Shown: positions 26,498 to 35,006 of the stretch, one piece after another | Numbering within the stretch: position 1 is the stretch's first letter | Layout: each line of letters opens with the position of its first letter | DNA from: JAMBLL01 sp964460075 | Lineage (GTDB): Bacteria > Actinomycetota > Acidimicrobiia > Spongiisociales > UBA5794 | Direction of reading: 5' to 3' | NCBI GenBank assembly: GCA_964460075.1 | Contig: CAYWPC010000010.1 | Location: forward strand, 1 to 64,000 | Length of the DNA: 64,000 nt | Notes under the pieces: model-generated | Databases searched by the model: none | Seen by the model: the letters and a program-made list of their open reading frames with translations, nothing else | Told to the model about the DNA's origin: nothing | Position numbers and translations under genes: made by a program

Positions 26498-27412
26498 ATG
26501 ATCACGTTCGATGAACAGGTTGCAATCGTTACCGGGGCAGGCCAAGGTCTCGGACGTTCACACGCATTGGCCCTTGGTGCGCGTGGCGCACGCGTTGTCG
26601 TTAACGACCTCGGTGGCGCACGCGACGGTACCGGCGCATCGCTCACAGCTGCCGAGACAGTCGTTGCAGAGATCGTTGCCGCCGGGGGCGAAGCCATGGC
26701 TAGCGGTGCAGACATCACCGATCCAGGGGCCGTGGAAGCCATGGTCGAGGAAGCCGTGGATCGCTGGGGTCGTGTGGATGTTCTGATCAACAACGCAGGG
26801 ATCTTGAGGGACAAGACGTTCGCCAACATGGAGCGGGCCGATTTCGATATGGTCGTCAACGTCCATCTGAGGGGCACAGCCATCTGCACAAAGGCGGTGT
26901 GGGGCCTGATGCGCGATCGTGGGTATGGCAGGATTCTCGTCACGACGTCGTCCTCCGGTTTGTACGGGAATTTCGGCCAAGCGAACTACGGCGCAGCGAA
27001 GCTCGGCATCGTCGGACTCATGAACACACTGCGGGCCGAGGGCGGTAAGTACGACATTCGAGTCAACGCACTTGCACCGGTAGCGCACACTCGCATGACA
27101 GACGATCTCTTGCCGGAGGAGGCCAAGCAACTTCTACGCCCACAGGAGGTAACGCCGGCTGTGGTGTACCTCGTGTCGAAGGACGCGCCCAACGGCATCA
27201 TCCTTGCCGCGGGTGCGGGCGGTTTTGCTGCAGTGAGGATCTATGAGACCGACGGCATCTGGCTAGAGGAACAGGACCGAACCCCTGAGACGATTCAGGC
27301 CAGGATGGACGACATCCTCGACCCGGCGGGACAGCAGGAGTTCACCGCTGGAGGGGAACAGTCGATGAAGTTCCTCGGCAAAGCCATGGAAGGCGCACAG
27401 ATCTCGGACTGA
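26498..27412 (+). CDS. SDR, HSD17B4-like 3-hydroxyacyl-CoA dehydrogenase
   Basis: 304 residues. VAIVTGAGQGLGRSHALALG followed by VVVNDLGGARDGTG is typical of the multifunctional-enzyme-2 (HSD17B4) type SDRs that oxidise (3R)-hydroxyacyl-CoA. INNAGILRDKTFANM, TTSSSGLYGNFGQANYGAAK (active-site Ser/Tyr/Lys) and ALAPVAHTRMT are all visible. A C-terminal tail of about 60 residues replaces the hydratase domain of the eukaryotic enzyme. GAGGAAAC precedes the ATG. A thiolase gene follows 10 bp downstream, so it probably does the dehydrogenase step before thiolysis. Confidence 0.8.
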   Translation: MITFDEQVAIVTGAGQGLGRSHALALGARGARVVVNDLGGARDGTGASLTAAETVVAEIVAAGGEAMASGADITDPGAVEAMVEEAVDRWGRVDVLINNAGILRDKTFANMERADFDMVVNVHLRGTAICTKAVWGLMRDRGYGRILVTTSSSGLYGNFGQANYGAAKLGIVGLMNTLRAEGGKYDIRVNALAPVAHTRMTDDLLPEEAKQLLRPQEVTPAVVYLVSKDAPNGIILAAGAGGFAAVRIYETDGIWLEEQDRTPETIQARMDDILDPAGQQEFTAGGEQSMKFLGKAMEGAQISD

Positions 27413-27422
27413 GGAGGGCAAT

Positions 27423-28604
27423 ATGAAGGAAGCGGTCATCGTATCGGCTGCGAGGACGCCCATCGGCAAGGCATATCGCGGCGCCTTCAACAACCTAGAA
27501 GCTCCGAGCCTTGCTGCGGTTCCGATCAGGGCCGCGGTTGAGCGCTGCGGCGTCGAACCGGGAGAAGTCGATGATGTGATCATGGGATGCGCCATGACCC
27601 AGGGCACACAGTTCCCGAACATCGGTCGTCTCAGCGCGCTCGCGGCGGACCTTCCTACGTCCGTGAGCGGCATGACGATCGATCGTCAATGTTCCTCAGG
27701 CATGATGGCGATCGCAACAGCGGCCAAGCAAGTCATGTGCGACGGCATGGACATCGTGATTGCCGGTGGCGTCGAATCGATATCGCTCGCACAAAACGAG
27801 CACACGAACACGTGGAGAATGATAGATCCAGCGCTCATCGAGAAGCATCCAGCTGCCTACATGCCGATGATCGCAACGGCGGACGTGGTCGCTGAGCGAT
27901 TCGAGATTTCGAGAGAGGCGCAAGACGCATACGGCTATCAGTCCCAGATGCGTACCGCCGCAGCCCAGGAGGCAGGTGCGTTCGACGAGGAGATCGTGTC
28001 CGTCACAGCTACCAAGATGCTCGTGAACCGCGAGACTGGTGCGTCGACATACGAAGAAGTGACCCTGAGCAAGGACGAAGGCAACAGGCCGTCGACCACG
28101 GTTGAGGGCCTTGCAAGTCTCGGACCTGTAACCGTTGGTGGGACCATCACAGCGGGGAATGCGAGCCAACTCTCAGACGGTGCCGCTGCCACGGTCGTGA
28201 TGGATGCCGCGCTTGCAGAGCAGCGCGGTTTGGAGCCACTTGGCTACTACCGGGGCATGGCTGTCGCCGGCGTCGACCCAGACATCATGGGAATCGGCCC
28301 CGTGTACGCCGTACCCAAGTTGCTCGAGAACACTGGTCTCACGATGGACGACGTCGATCTGTGGGAACTGAATGAAGCGTTCGCCGTTCAGGTGATCTAC
28401 TGCCGTGACCAGCTGGGGATTCCCAACGAGAAGCTCAATGTCCATGGCGGTGCCATCTCGATTGGCCATCCGTACGGGATGACCGGTGCGCGAATGGTTA
28501 TGCATGCCCTGATCGAAGGGAAGAAACGCGGGGCCCGATACGTCGTTGCGACCATGTGCGTCGGCGGAGGGATGGGAGCTGCCGGCCTGTTCGAGGTTGC
28601 GTGA
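27423..28604 (+). CDS. Acetyl-CoA acyltransferase (thiolase, FadA type)
   Basis: 393 residues. The acylated Cys is in DRQCSSGMMAIATAAKQVM, GGAISIGHPYGMTGARM holds the catalytic His and CVGGGMGAAGLFE the second Cys. NEAFAVQ is also present. It cleaves 3-ketoacyl-CoA to acetyl-CoA plus a shortened acyl-CoA, or runs in reverse. It starts 10 bp after the SDR, has a strong GAGGAGG, and its TGA overlaps the ATG of the next gene by one base (TGATG). Confidence 0.92.
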   Translation: MKEAVIVSAARTPIGKAYRGAFNNLEAPSLAAVPIRAAVERCGVEPGEVDDVIMGCAMTQGTQFPNIGRLSALAADLPTSVSGMTIDRQCSSGMMAIATAAKQVMCDGMDIVIAGGVESISLAQNEHTNTWRMIDPALIEKHPAAYMPMIATADVVAERFEISREAQDAYGYQSQMRTAAAQEAGAFDEEIVSVTATKMLVNRETGASTYEEVTLSKDEGNRPSTTVEGLASLGPVTVGGTITAGNASQLSDGAAATVVMDAALAEQRGLEPLGYYRGMAVAGVDPDIMGIGPVYAVPKLLENTGLTMDDVDLWELNEAFAVQVIYCRDQLGIPNEKLNVHGGAISIGHPYGMTGARMVMHALIEGKKRGARYVVATMCVGGGMGAAGLFEVA

Positions 28605-29614
28605 TGCGGGCGGTTCGCTGTGTCGAGCTCGGTCCATTCACGAACCTTGAACTCGTAGACATACCAGACACGGAGGTCGGCAAGGGTCAGATACGTATCG
28701 CGATGCGTGCAGCCAGCCTCAACTTTCCCGATCTCCTCGTGGTTCAGGGCCTGTACCAGATCAAGGCTGATCCTCCGTTTACGCCTGGCGCCGAAGGTGC
28801 AGGTGTGGTCTCGGAGGTGGGCGAGGGCGTCCAACACCACCAGGTTGGCGATCGGGTAGCTGCCGTCGGGGCAACGGGTGCGTTTGCGGACCAATGGGTC
28901 ATCGATGCCGACGCAGCGACGCAGATCCCGGACGGTGTCGACTTCATTACCGCTGCGTCACTCATCTTGGCGTACGGAACGTCGTATCACGCTCTGGTGC
29001 AACGAGCCAACCTTCGAGAAGGTGAGACCCTGCTCGTACTCGGCGCAGCCGGTGGCGTTGGAGCCGCGGCAGTTGAGCTTGGCAAAGCCATGGGCGCCAC
29101 CGTGATTGCAGCGGCGAGCACTGCGGCCAAGCTCGACTTCTGTCGTTCCCTTGGTGCGGATTCGGTCATCAACTACTCGGAGGAGAATCTCAAAGATCAG
29201 GTGAAGACGCTCACGGGAGGCCGCGGCGTCGATGTGGTCTTTGATCCGGTGGGAGGGGACCTGTCCGAGCGGGCGCTTCGCTCCATTGCTTGGAAGGGAC
29301 GGTATTTGGTGATCGGGTTTGCCGCGGGAGACATTCCCAAGATCTCACTCAACCTTCCGCTGCTCAAGGGTGCCTCGATCGTCGGAGTGTGGTGGGGGTC
29401 GTTCGTTCAGCACGAGCCGGAGGTCAATGATGCGAACCGTTCGGCGATCTTCGACATGTTGGCAAGCGGCTCGCTCAGCCCCCGCATCACCAACGTGTAC
29501 CCTCTCGCCGAGTACAGGGAGGCGTTCGACATGCTCGCCTCGCGTCGTGCGATGGGCAAGGTCGTCCTGAGTATTAGCGACCCGTCAGGCGTCGGGCACC
29601 ACGAAGGCCTGTAG
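28604..29614 (+). CDS. NADPH:quinone oxidoreductase-like zinc-independent MDR protein
   Basis: 336 residues. GroES-like N-terminus (LNFPDLLVVQGLYQIKADPP, TPGAEGAGVVSEVG) and a Rossmann domain with LLVLGAAGGVGAAAVELGKA, then DVVFDPVGGDLSERALR. The zinc-ligand Cys/His of alcohol dehydrogenases are absent, as in quinone oxidoreductase and enoyl reductase relatives. The start overlaps the thiolase stop by one base. The last 30 bp overlap the convergent SDR gene at 29585-30406. Confidence 0.85.
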   Translation: MRAVRCVELGPFTNLELVDIPDTEVGKGQIRIAMRAASLNFPDLLVVQGLYQIKADPPFTPGAEGAGVVSEVGEGVQHHQVGDRVAAVGATGAFADQWVIDADAATQIPDGVDFITAASLILAYGTSYHALVQRANLREGETLLVLGAAGGVGAAAVELGKAMGATVIAAASTAAKLDFCRSLGADSVINYSEENLKDQVKTLTGGRGVDVVFDPVGGDLSERALRSIAWKGRYLVIGFAAGDIPKISLNLPLLKGASIVGVWWGSFVQHEPEVNDANRSAIFDMLASGSLSPRITNVYPLAEYREAFDMLASRRAMGKVVLSISDPSGVGHHEGL

Positions 29615-30406
29615 CTTCCGCATCCCTACGAGCCACCGGTCGTAGTCGTTCGCTTTTCGCTGAAAGTACTCACCGACCACTGCGTGGGGGAGGATCAGGA
29701 ACCGCTCTTCTGCGATCCCCTGAACGACGGCTTCCGCCACATCCTCGGCGGTGATCGCGTTCTCCCTCACCCACGTCTGCATCTCGAGCGTGTGGCCACC
29801 AAAGGCCTCGAGCATCGGGGTATCGACAAACTGCGGGCAGAGGCAGGAGACCTTGATGCCCCGGTCACCGTAGGTGACGGCGATCCACTCGGCGAGAGCG
29901 ACCGCTGCATGCTTCGTAACGGAGTACGGTGCCGCTCCGATGTTGGTGAGCAGCCCCGCGGCGGATGCCGTCGTCAGTATGTAGCCGTCGCCGCGAGCGA
30001 GCATCCCAGGGAGCGCGTGGCGTGTCGCGTACACATGCGCCATGACGTTCACATCCCAGGTTCTCTGCCAGTCGGCGTTCGTTGCATCGACCGACCCGTC
30101 GGTTGGGATCCCAGCGTTCAAGCAGAGGAGGTCGATCCGCCCATACGTCGATTCCACGTGTTGGACGACGGAGCGCGTTTGGTCCTCGTTTGTCACGTCG
30201 AGTGCCATGGCTTCGCCGTGGACCGCACTGGCAACCGCGGCTGCTCCCTCTGCATCAACGTCGGTGACTATGACCGCTCCCGCGCCACCGTCTGCGAACC
30301 GTTTCGCCATTGCAGCGCCTATACCGCCGGCGCCGCCCGTGATGACGACGACTTTCTCTCTGATGTCCAAGGATGTCCTCTGATCGCTCAGGAGTGATAC
30401 TGCCAT
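29585..30406 (-). CDS. SDR-family oxidoreductase
   Basis: 273 residues. VVVITGGAGGIGAAMAKRFA, LCLNAGIPTDG, TTASAAGLLTNIGAAPYSVTKHA (Ser, Tyr, Lys) and the family's SCLCPQFVDTPM. It is on the opposite strand to the flanking beta-oxidation-like genes. The C-terminal coding end overlaps the neighbouring quinone oxidoreductase by 30 bp. The N-terminal dozen residues before DIREKV are uncertain; an internal start is possible. Confidence 0.8.
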   Translation of the reverse strand: MAVSLLSDQRTSLDIREKVVVITGGAGGIGAAMAKRFADGGAGAVIVTDVDAEGAAAVASAVHGEAMALDVTNEDQTRSVVQHVESTYGRIDLLCLNAGIPTDGSVDATNADWQRTWDVNVMAHVYATRHALPGMLARGDGYILTTASAAGLLTNIGAAPYSVTKHAAVALAEWIAVTYGDRGIKVSCLCPQFVDTPMLEAFGGHTLEMQTWVRENAITAEDVAEAVVQGIAEERFLILPHAVVGEYFQRKANDYDRWLVGMRKLQAFVVPDA

Positions 30407-30473
30407 CTTCGGTCGACCTACGGAGGAGTATGCCGAGTAAACTGCCGTTCACAAGTAGCGAGAGAAGGATGCC

Positions 30474-30941
30474 ATGACAACCGTTCCCATCGATCAACTC
30501 TCCTCGTACATCGGCACCGAGATAGGGCGGTCCGACTGGTTCACCGTGGACCAGGCTCGAATCGATGCTTTCGCCGACGCCACGCTGGACAATCAGTGGA
30601 TTCACGTCGAAGGCGACGCTGCCGCGTCCGGACCATTCGGCAGACCGATCGCTCACGGTTTCTTGACCTTGTCGATGCTGAGCCACCTCACGGGGAACGC
30701 CTCAATCGTTCCTGAGGGTGCAGCGATGCTTATCAATTACGGCAGCGACAAGGTGCGCTTTCTCGCTCCGGTACGAGTCGGCTCGAACATCAGGGCGGTC
30801 TCGACACTGAAGGAGGTCAGGGAGCGGTCCTCGGGCCAATACCTCATGACCTCCAACATCGTGGTCGAGATCGAGGGAGAACAGACTCCAGCGCTCGTGG
30901 CGGATATCTTGACCCTTGCGGTAATGGCACCAACTGCGTAG
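30474..30941 (+). CDS. MaoC-family (R)-specific enoyl-CoA hydratase
   Basis: 155 residues of hot-dog fold. DNQWIHVEGD gives the D-x4-H hydratase-2 dyad and GRPIAHGFLTLSMLSHL the conserved loop. It hydrates trans-2-enoyl-CoA to (3R)-hydroxyacyl-CoA, the substrate of HSD17B4-like SDRs such as that at 26498. The Shine-Dalgarno GAGAAGG precedes the ATG. The acyl-CoA dehydrogenase pair follows 35 bp downstream on the same strand. Confidence 0.88.
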   Translation: MTTVPIDQLSSYIGTEIGRSDWFTVDQARIDAFADATLDNQWIHVEGDAAASGPFGRPIAHGFLTLSMLSHLTGNASIVPEGAAMLINYGSDKVRFLAPVRVGSNIRAVSTLKEVRERSSGQYLMTSNIVVEIEGEQTPALVADILTLAVMAPTA

Positions 30942-30976
30942 TCGCAACAGCTACGCACACACCGGGAGATATCTAC

Positions 30977-32182
30977 GTGACAGACACAACACACGACGCA
31001 GGGGTCGTCGAGGAAGCCATCGACCGACTACTCGCCGACTTCCCACCCGATGCCACCGACACCAAGTTGTTCTGGGGCGCCCAGTTTGACGCAGGCCTAG
31101 CGTTCGTGGACTTTCCAGTCGGCCACGGTGGCCTCGGCGTGTCACCCAAGCACCGCGAGACTATTGCGAGAAGACTCACAGAAGCGGGTGCGCCGACTTG
31201 GAATCGTTTGGCGAACGTTCTCGGCATCGGCATGGGGTCTGGTGTACTCGCTGCACACGGAACGGAAGCACAGATGACTCGCTGGCTGCGCCCGATGTTC
31301 ACCATGGACGAGATCTGGTGCCAGATGTTCTCCGAGCCTGGCGCAGGCTCGGATCTTGCCGGTCTATCGACCCGTGCGGTCAAGGACGGTGACGAATGGG
31401 TCGTCAACGGCCAGAAGGTGTGGACCACACTCGCCCACCTCGCCAAGTGGGGGATGCTCGTGGCGCGAACGGACCCCGATCAGCCAAAGCACAAGGGACT
31501 CACCTACTTCATCGTCGACATGGAGGCAGAGGGGATCGACATTCGGCCTCTGTACCAGATCACGGGTGAAGCGGAGTTCAACGAGGTGTTCTTCGACGAC
31601 GCCAGGATCCCCGACACTTTCAGGATCGACGACGTTGGTGCCGGTTGGCGGGTGGCGATGACAACGCTGATGAACGAGCGGGTAGCCATTGGCGGCAACA
31701 CAGTACCGAGAAACCACGGTGCCATTGGTGTAGCAATACAGACGTGGAAGACGTCCGGCTCTCGCGATGAGGCGACGAGGCGTGAGTTGGTTCGGCTATG
31801 GGGAGAGGTCGAGGCACTCCGTCTCACGACGCTTCGAGCCACCGAGGCGATGGAGGCAGGTGTGCCTGGACCTGAAGGATCGACAGGGAAGCTCGCGTGG
31901 GCCGATCTGAACAAAGAGGTCACATCCTTCACTGTTTCGATGCTCGGACTCGAAGGCGCAACCATCCCAGAGAGCTACACACTCGAAGCGACCACCTACG
32001 ACACTCGGGAGGTTGAGCGGGTCATGAGCCCCCAGAGACAGTTCTTGCGGGCTCGTGCCAACAGCATCGAGGGTGGCACATCAGAGATCATGCGCAACAT
32101 TCTTGGCGAACGAGTGTTGGGCCTCCCAGGAGAACCTCGGGTCGACAAGGAGATTCCATGGAAGGAGGTCCCACGTGGCTGA
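30977..32182 (+). CDS. Acyl-CoA dehydrogenase (first of an adjacent pair)
   Basis: 401 residues. WCQMFSEPGAGSDLAGLSTRA is the FAD/substrate loop, VVNGQKVWTTLAHLAKWGML follows and RARANSIEGGTSEIMRNILG ends the FAD-binding helix. The product introduces the 2,3 double bond in acyl-CoA. It begins with GTG preceded by GGGAGAT. The next acyl-CoA dehydrogenase gene starts inside its last 8 bp, a pattern seen for hetero-oligomeric FadE pairs in actinobacteria that act on steroid side chains. Confidence 0.88.
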   Translation: MTDTTHDAGVVEEAIDRLLADFPPDATDTKLFWGAQFDAGLAFVDFPVGHGGLGVSPKHRETIARRLTEAGAPTWNRLANVLGIGMGSGVLAAHGTEAQMTRWLRPMFTMDEIWCQMFSEPGAGSDLAGLSTRAVKDGDEWVVNGQKVWTTLAHLAKWGMLVARTDPDQPKHKGLTYFIVDMEAEGIDIRPLYQITGEAEFNEVFFDDARIPDTFRIDDVGAGWRVAMTTLMNERVAIGGNTVPRNHGAIGVAIQTWKTSGSRDEATRRELVRLWGEVEALRLTTLRATEAMEAGVPGPEGSTGKLAWADLNKEVTSFTVSMLGLEGATIPESYTLEATTYDTREVERVMSPQRQFLRARANSIEGGTSEIMRNILGERVLGLPGEPRVDKEIPWKEVPRG

Positions 32183-33299
32183 TGCAATCACGTTTCAACG
32201 CAGCGAAGAACAGTCGATGCTCGCGAGCACACTTCGTGCATTCCTCGAAGAGCACACGAGTCTCGACAAGGTTCGTGATATGTCTCTCACGCTCGATGCG
32301 TTCGACAAGACGGCATGGGAGGGTCTTGCTGAGATGGGCGTCATCGGTCTCACCATCCCAGAGGTCTTTGGTGGTGCCGGCTGCGGGCTCGCCGAGATGG
32401 CGGTCGTGTTCGAGGAGCTCGGCCGGATGGTGACACCATCACCGCTCCTCTCCTCGTTGCTTGCGTCGACTGCGATCCTGGAGGCAGCATCGGAAGATCA
32501 GAAGGCAGCATTCCTCCCGTCCATAGCGTCTGGGGAGACGATCGCGACCCTTGCAGTCTTCGAGGATGCCCACAGCGTGGACCTCACCGATATTGGAACG
32601 GTTGCCCAGCCCGACAACGGTGGGTGGGTGATTGGTGGGACCAAGCGTTTCGTCACCGATGCTCCGAATGCAGACCTATTCATCGTCACCGCACGCGTCA
32701 GGGACGGCGTTGGACTGTTTGCCATTGACGCTGAAGCTGACGGTGTCACCGTGCTCGCAACACCGTCTCTGGACGCTACTCGCCCACTCGGAGAGGTCGT
32801 GTTGAGCGGCGTGCGTGTGGCAGCAGCCGCATATCTGGGTGAAGCCGCACATCCCGAAGCTGTTCGGCTGGCACTCGACGTTGGCGTCGTGGCGCTCGCG
32901 CAGGAGCAGGTTGGAGGCGCCCAGCGTTGCCTGGAGATCGCCGTCGACCATGCCAAGACGAGATATCAGTTCGGGAGAGCTATCGGTTCCTTCCAGGCTG
33001 TCAAGCACACCTGTGCGAACATGCTCGTAGCGGTCGAGCATGCGAAATCTGTTGCTTGGCACGCTGCGCGGTCGATTGAGGATCCATCTGAGGCGTCGAT
33101 CGCTGTGCCACTCGCGAAGTCCGTTTGCTCTGATGCATACGTGAGGGTCGCAGGTGACACGATTCAGGTTCTCGGCGGCATAGGCTTCACTTGGGAGCAC
33201 GACGCACATCTCTATTTCAAGCGAGCGAAGTCGACGGCGCTCCTTCTCGGATCCGTCGGCAGTTATCGGGATCGTCTCGGTGCCTCGATAGGGGTGTGA
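32175..33299 (+). CDS. Acyl-CoA dehydrogenase (second of pair)
   Basis: 374 residues. LTIPEVFGGAGCGLAEMAVV in the N-terminal domain, a shorter middle domain, and TRYQFGRAIGSFQAVKH plus IQVLGGIGFTWEHDAHLYFK in the C-terminal helices. The usual substrate loop in the middle domain is altered (LAVFEDAHSVDLTD), which suggests a partly specialised, perhaps non-FAD-binding subunit. GTG start with GGAGG at 32164-32168, overlapping the first gene by 8 bp. This supports equimolar production with its partner. Confidence 0.86.
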   Translation: MADAITFQRSEEQSMLASTLRAFLEEHTSLDKVRDMSLTLDAFDKTAWEGLAEMGVIGLTIPEVFGGAGCGLAEMAVVFEELGRMVTPSPLLSSLLASTAILEAASEDQKAAFLPSIASGETIATLAVFEDAHSVDLTDIGTVAQPDNGGWVIGGTKRFVTDAPNADLFIVTARVRDGVGLFAIDAEADGVTVLATPSLDATRPLGEVVLSGVRVAAAAYLGEAAHPEAVRLALDVGVVALAQEQVGGAQRCLEIAVDHAKTRYQFGRAIGSFQAVKHTCANMLVAVEHAKSVAWHAARSIEDPSEASIAVPLAKSVCSDAYVRVAGDTIQVLGGIGFTWEHDAHLYFKRAKSTALLLGSVGSYRDRLGASIGV

Positions 33300-33303
33300 C
33301 CTC

Positions 33304-33939
33304 GTGACACAGGCCTCGGACGGCATCCCTCAAGGTTCTGCGACGCGGCGCGGGCAAGTGCGCCGAGAGCAGATCGTCACTGCTGCAACGGCCCTGTTCC
33401 ATCGAAACGGATTCCACGCCACCGGCATCGACGACATTGGCGCAGCCGCAGGGATCACAGGACCAGGGATATACCGCCACTTTTCGAGTAAGGACGAGAT
33501 CCTCATGGTGGTGTTCGACCGAATTTGGTTGATCTTGCGTGACAGCATCCAGGCCGCCGCCCTACTTCCACCCCGTGAGGCACTCGAACTGCTCGTGGAG
33601 ACACATGTCGGATTCGTCGTTGATCATCGTGCAGCGACCACGCTTCTGCTGCACGAGCTTCGTTCACTCCCTGAGGACTACCAAGTGAAAGCGAGGCGAA
33701 ACGATGTCACATATCAGGATGCTTGGGCGATGGCGATCGTCGCGTGCAACCCACACCTAGGACTCGACGATGCCCGAATCGTCGCGAGGTCGTGCTTCTG
33801 GCTGATCAACTCGTTCGATGACGACTCGGACGCCGGACGCGTGCCTCCGGATCGTGCCAAGGAGCTGCTCACGTCAATGACGAACGGCGTTCTCACATCG
33901 CTCAACGCAGTGAACGCCGACGTTGGGCGATCGCAGTAG
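33304..33939 (+). CDS. TetR-family transcriptional regulator
   Basis: 211 residues. The N-terminal helix-turn-helix is ATALFHRNGFHATGIDDIGA followed by AAGITGPGIYRHFSSKDEIL; the C-terminal ligand domain is helical. Starts with GTG 4 bp after the acyl-CoA dehydrogenase stop, so it is probably in that operon. I infer that it represses the surrounding acyl-CoA genes and responds to an acyl-CoA or steroid intermediate, as KstR-type regulators do. I did not find a clear palindromic operator nearby. Confidence 0.88.
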   Translation: MTQASDGIPQGSATRRGQVRREQIVTAATALFHRNGFHATGIDDIGAAAGITGPGIYRHFSSKDEILMVVFDRIWLILRDSIQAAALLPPREALELLVETHVGFVVDHRAATTLLLHELRSLPEDYQVKARRNDVTYQDAWAMAIVACNPHLGLDDARIVARSCFWLINSFDDDSDAGRVPPDRAKELLTSMTNGVLTSLNAVNADVGRSQ

Positions 33940-33940
33940 G

Positions 33941-34048
33941 GTAAAATTATGCAATTCGGAACATTTATCCCACAGGGTTCGGTACGTCGAATTCCGAGCA
34001 TTGAGCGATACGTAAAATGATGCAATTCGGAACATTTATCCCACAGGG
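33941..34048 (+). repeat. 37-bp direct repeat duplicating the start of the LLM gene
   Basis: Positions 33941-33977 and 34012-34048 are identical in 36 of 37 bases (T versus G just before the ATG). Each copy includes TAAAAT, an ATG and the first nine or so codons of the LLM oxidoreductase gene. The period is 71 bp. It looks like a recent tandem duplication of the gene's 5' end. Confidence 0.9.
33949..34020 (+). CDS. 23-codon upstream ORF made by the duplication
   Basis: The first repeat copy has its own ATG and encodes MQFGTFIPQGSVRRIPSIER plus three residues, stopping with TGA at 34018-34020. That stop overlaps the ATG of the LLM gene at 34017 (ATGA). It could be a leader peptide that couples translation to the LLM gene, or a harmless relic. 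No separate Shine-Dalgarno is evident, only GTAGGG about 9 bases upstream. Confidence 0.35.
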   Translation: MQFGTFIPQGSVRRIPSIERYVK

Positions 34049-35006
34049 CTGGCGACTCGACCTCGCAGGTATCGACACAGCCGAGCACTGGGACACGATG
34101 GTCGCAACGACGAGGAGCGCCGAGTCTCTCGGGTTTAGCTCGGCGTGGGTGTACGACCACTTCCACACCGTGCCCGTACAAACGCAGGAGGCGACCTACG
34201 AGGCATGGACGCTCATGGCTGCGCTCGCCGGGGTCACCAACACCATCCGCCTCGGGCAGATGTGTACCTGCAACGGGTATCGGCAACCCTCGTATCTCGC
34301 AAAAGTAGCAGCATCGATCGACGTGATTTCGAACGGACGTCTCGAGATGGGCATTGGCGGCGGGTGGTACGAAGAGGAGTATGTGGCCTACGGATACCCG
34401 TTCCCGAAGCCGTCCGTCCGCCTCGGCGAACTTGACGAAGCGATCCAGATCATGCGAGCGATGTGGACCGAGGAGGAGGCAACATTCGACGGGAAGCACT
34501 ACACCGTCCAAGGTGCCATCTGCCAGCCGAAGCCGGTCCAGGAGCCGATGATCCCACTCTGGATCGCCGGTGGAGGAGAGCAACTTACGCTTCGGACGGC
34601 CGCGAGGTACGCCGACTACACGAATTTTGGGGGAACACTCGACTCGTTCAGCCACAAGTCGTCGGTTCTTGAACAGCACTGCGATCGAATCGGACGGGAT
34701 TTCACAACGATCACGAGGTCCACGAACCTCAACGTGGCCATCGGCACAGACGAGGCAGAGGTGACGGCGAGCATCGAACGGATGCGAACTCGATTCAGCA
34801 CCGTGCTCGACGACCCCGCACTGGCGATCGATCGGCTGTTCGGTGGGATAGGCGCAGCGGTCGGAACGCCTGATCAGATCGTTGAGATGCTGAAGGCCTA
34901 CGAAGTAGCTGGCATGGGGTATGCAATCATCTACTTCCCCGATGCGGCGTACACCACCGAATCTGTAGAACTCTTCGCTGCCGAAGTGATGCCTGCGTTC
35001 GACTGA
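34017..35006 (+). CDS. LLM-class F420-dependent oxidoreductase
   Basis: 329 residues of luciferase-like TIM barrel: FGTFIPQGWRLDLAG, AWVYDHFHTVP, TIRLGQMCTCNGYRQPSYLA, SNGRLEMGIGGGWYEEEYVAYGYPFP, PLWIAGGGEQLTLR. These match F420-dependent members rather than FMN monooxygenases. A cofC gene in the window supports F420. It follows the TetR gene by about 77 bp, in which the start region is duplicated. It begins ATGATG. Its stop abuts the convergent isocitrate lyase stop. Confidence 0.85.
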   Translation: MMQFGTFIPQGWRLDLAGIDTAEHWDTMVATTRSAESLGFSSAWVYDHFHTVPVQTQEATYEAWTLMAALAGVTNTIRLGQMCTCNGYRQPSYLAKVAASIDVISNGRLEMGIGGGWYEEEYVAYGYPFPKPSVRLGELDEAIQIMRAMWTEEEATFDGKHYTVQGAICQPKPVQEPMIPLWIAGGGEQLTLRTAARYADYTNFGGTLDSFSHKSSVLEQHCDRIGRDFTTITRSTNLNVAIGTDEAEVTASIERMRTRFSTVLDDPALAIDRLFGGIGAAVGTPDQIVEMLKAYEVAGMGYAIIYFPDAAYTTESVELFAAEVMPAFD

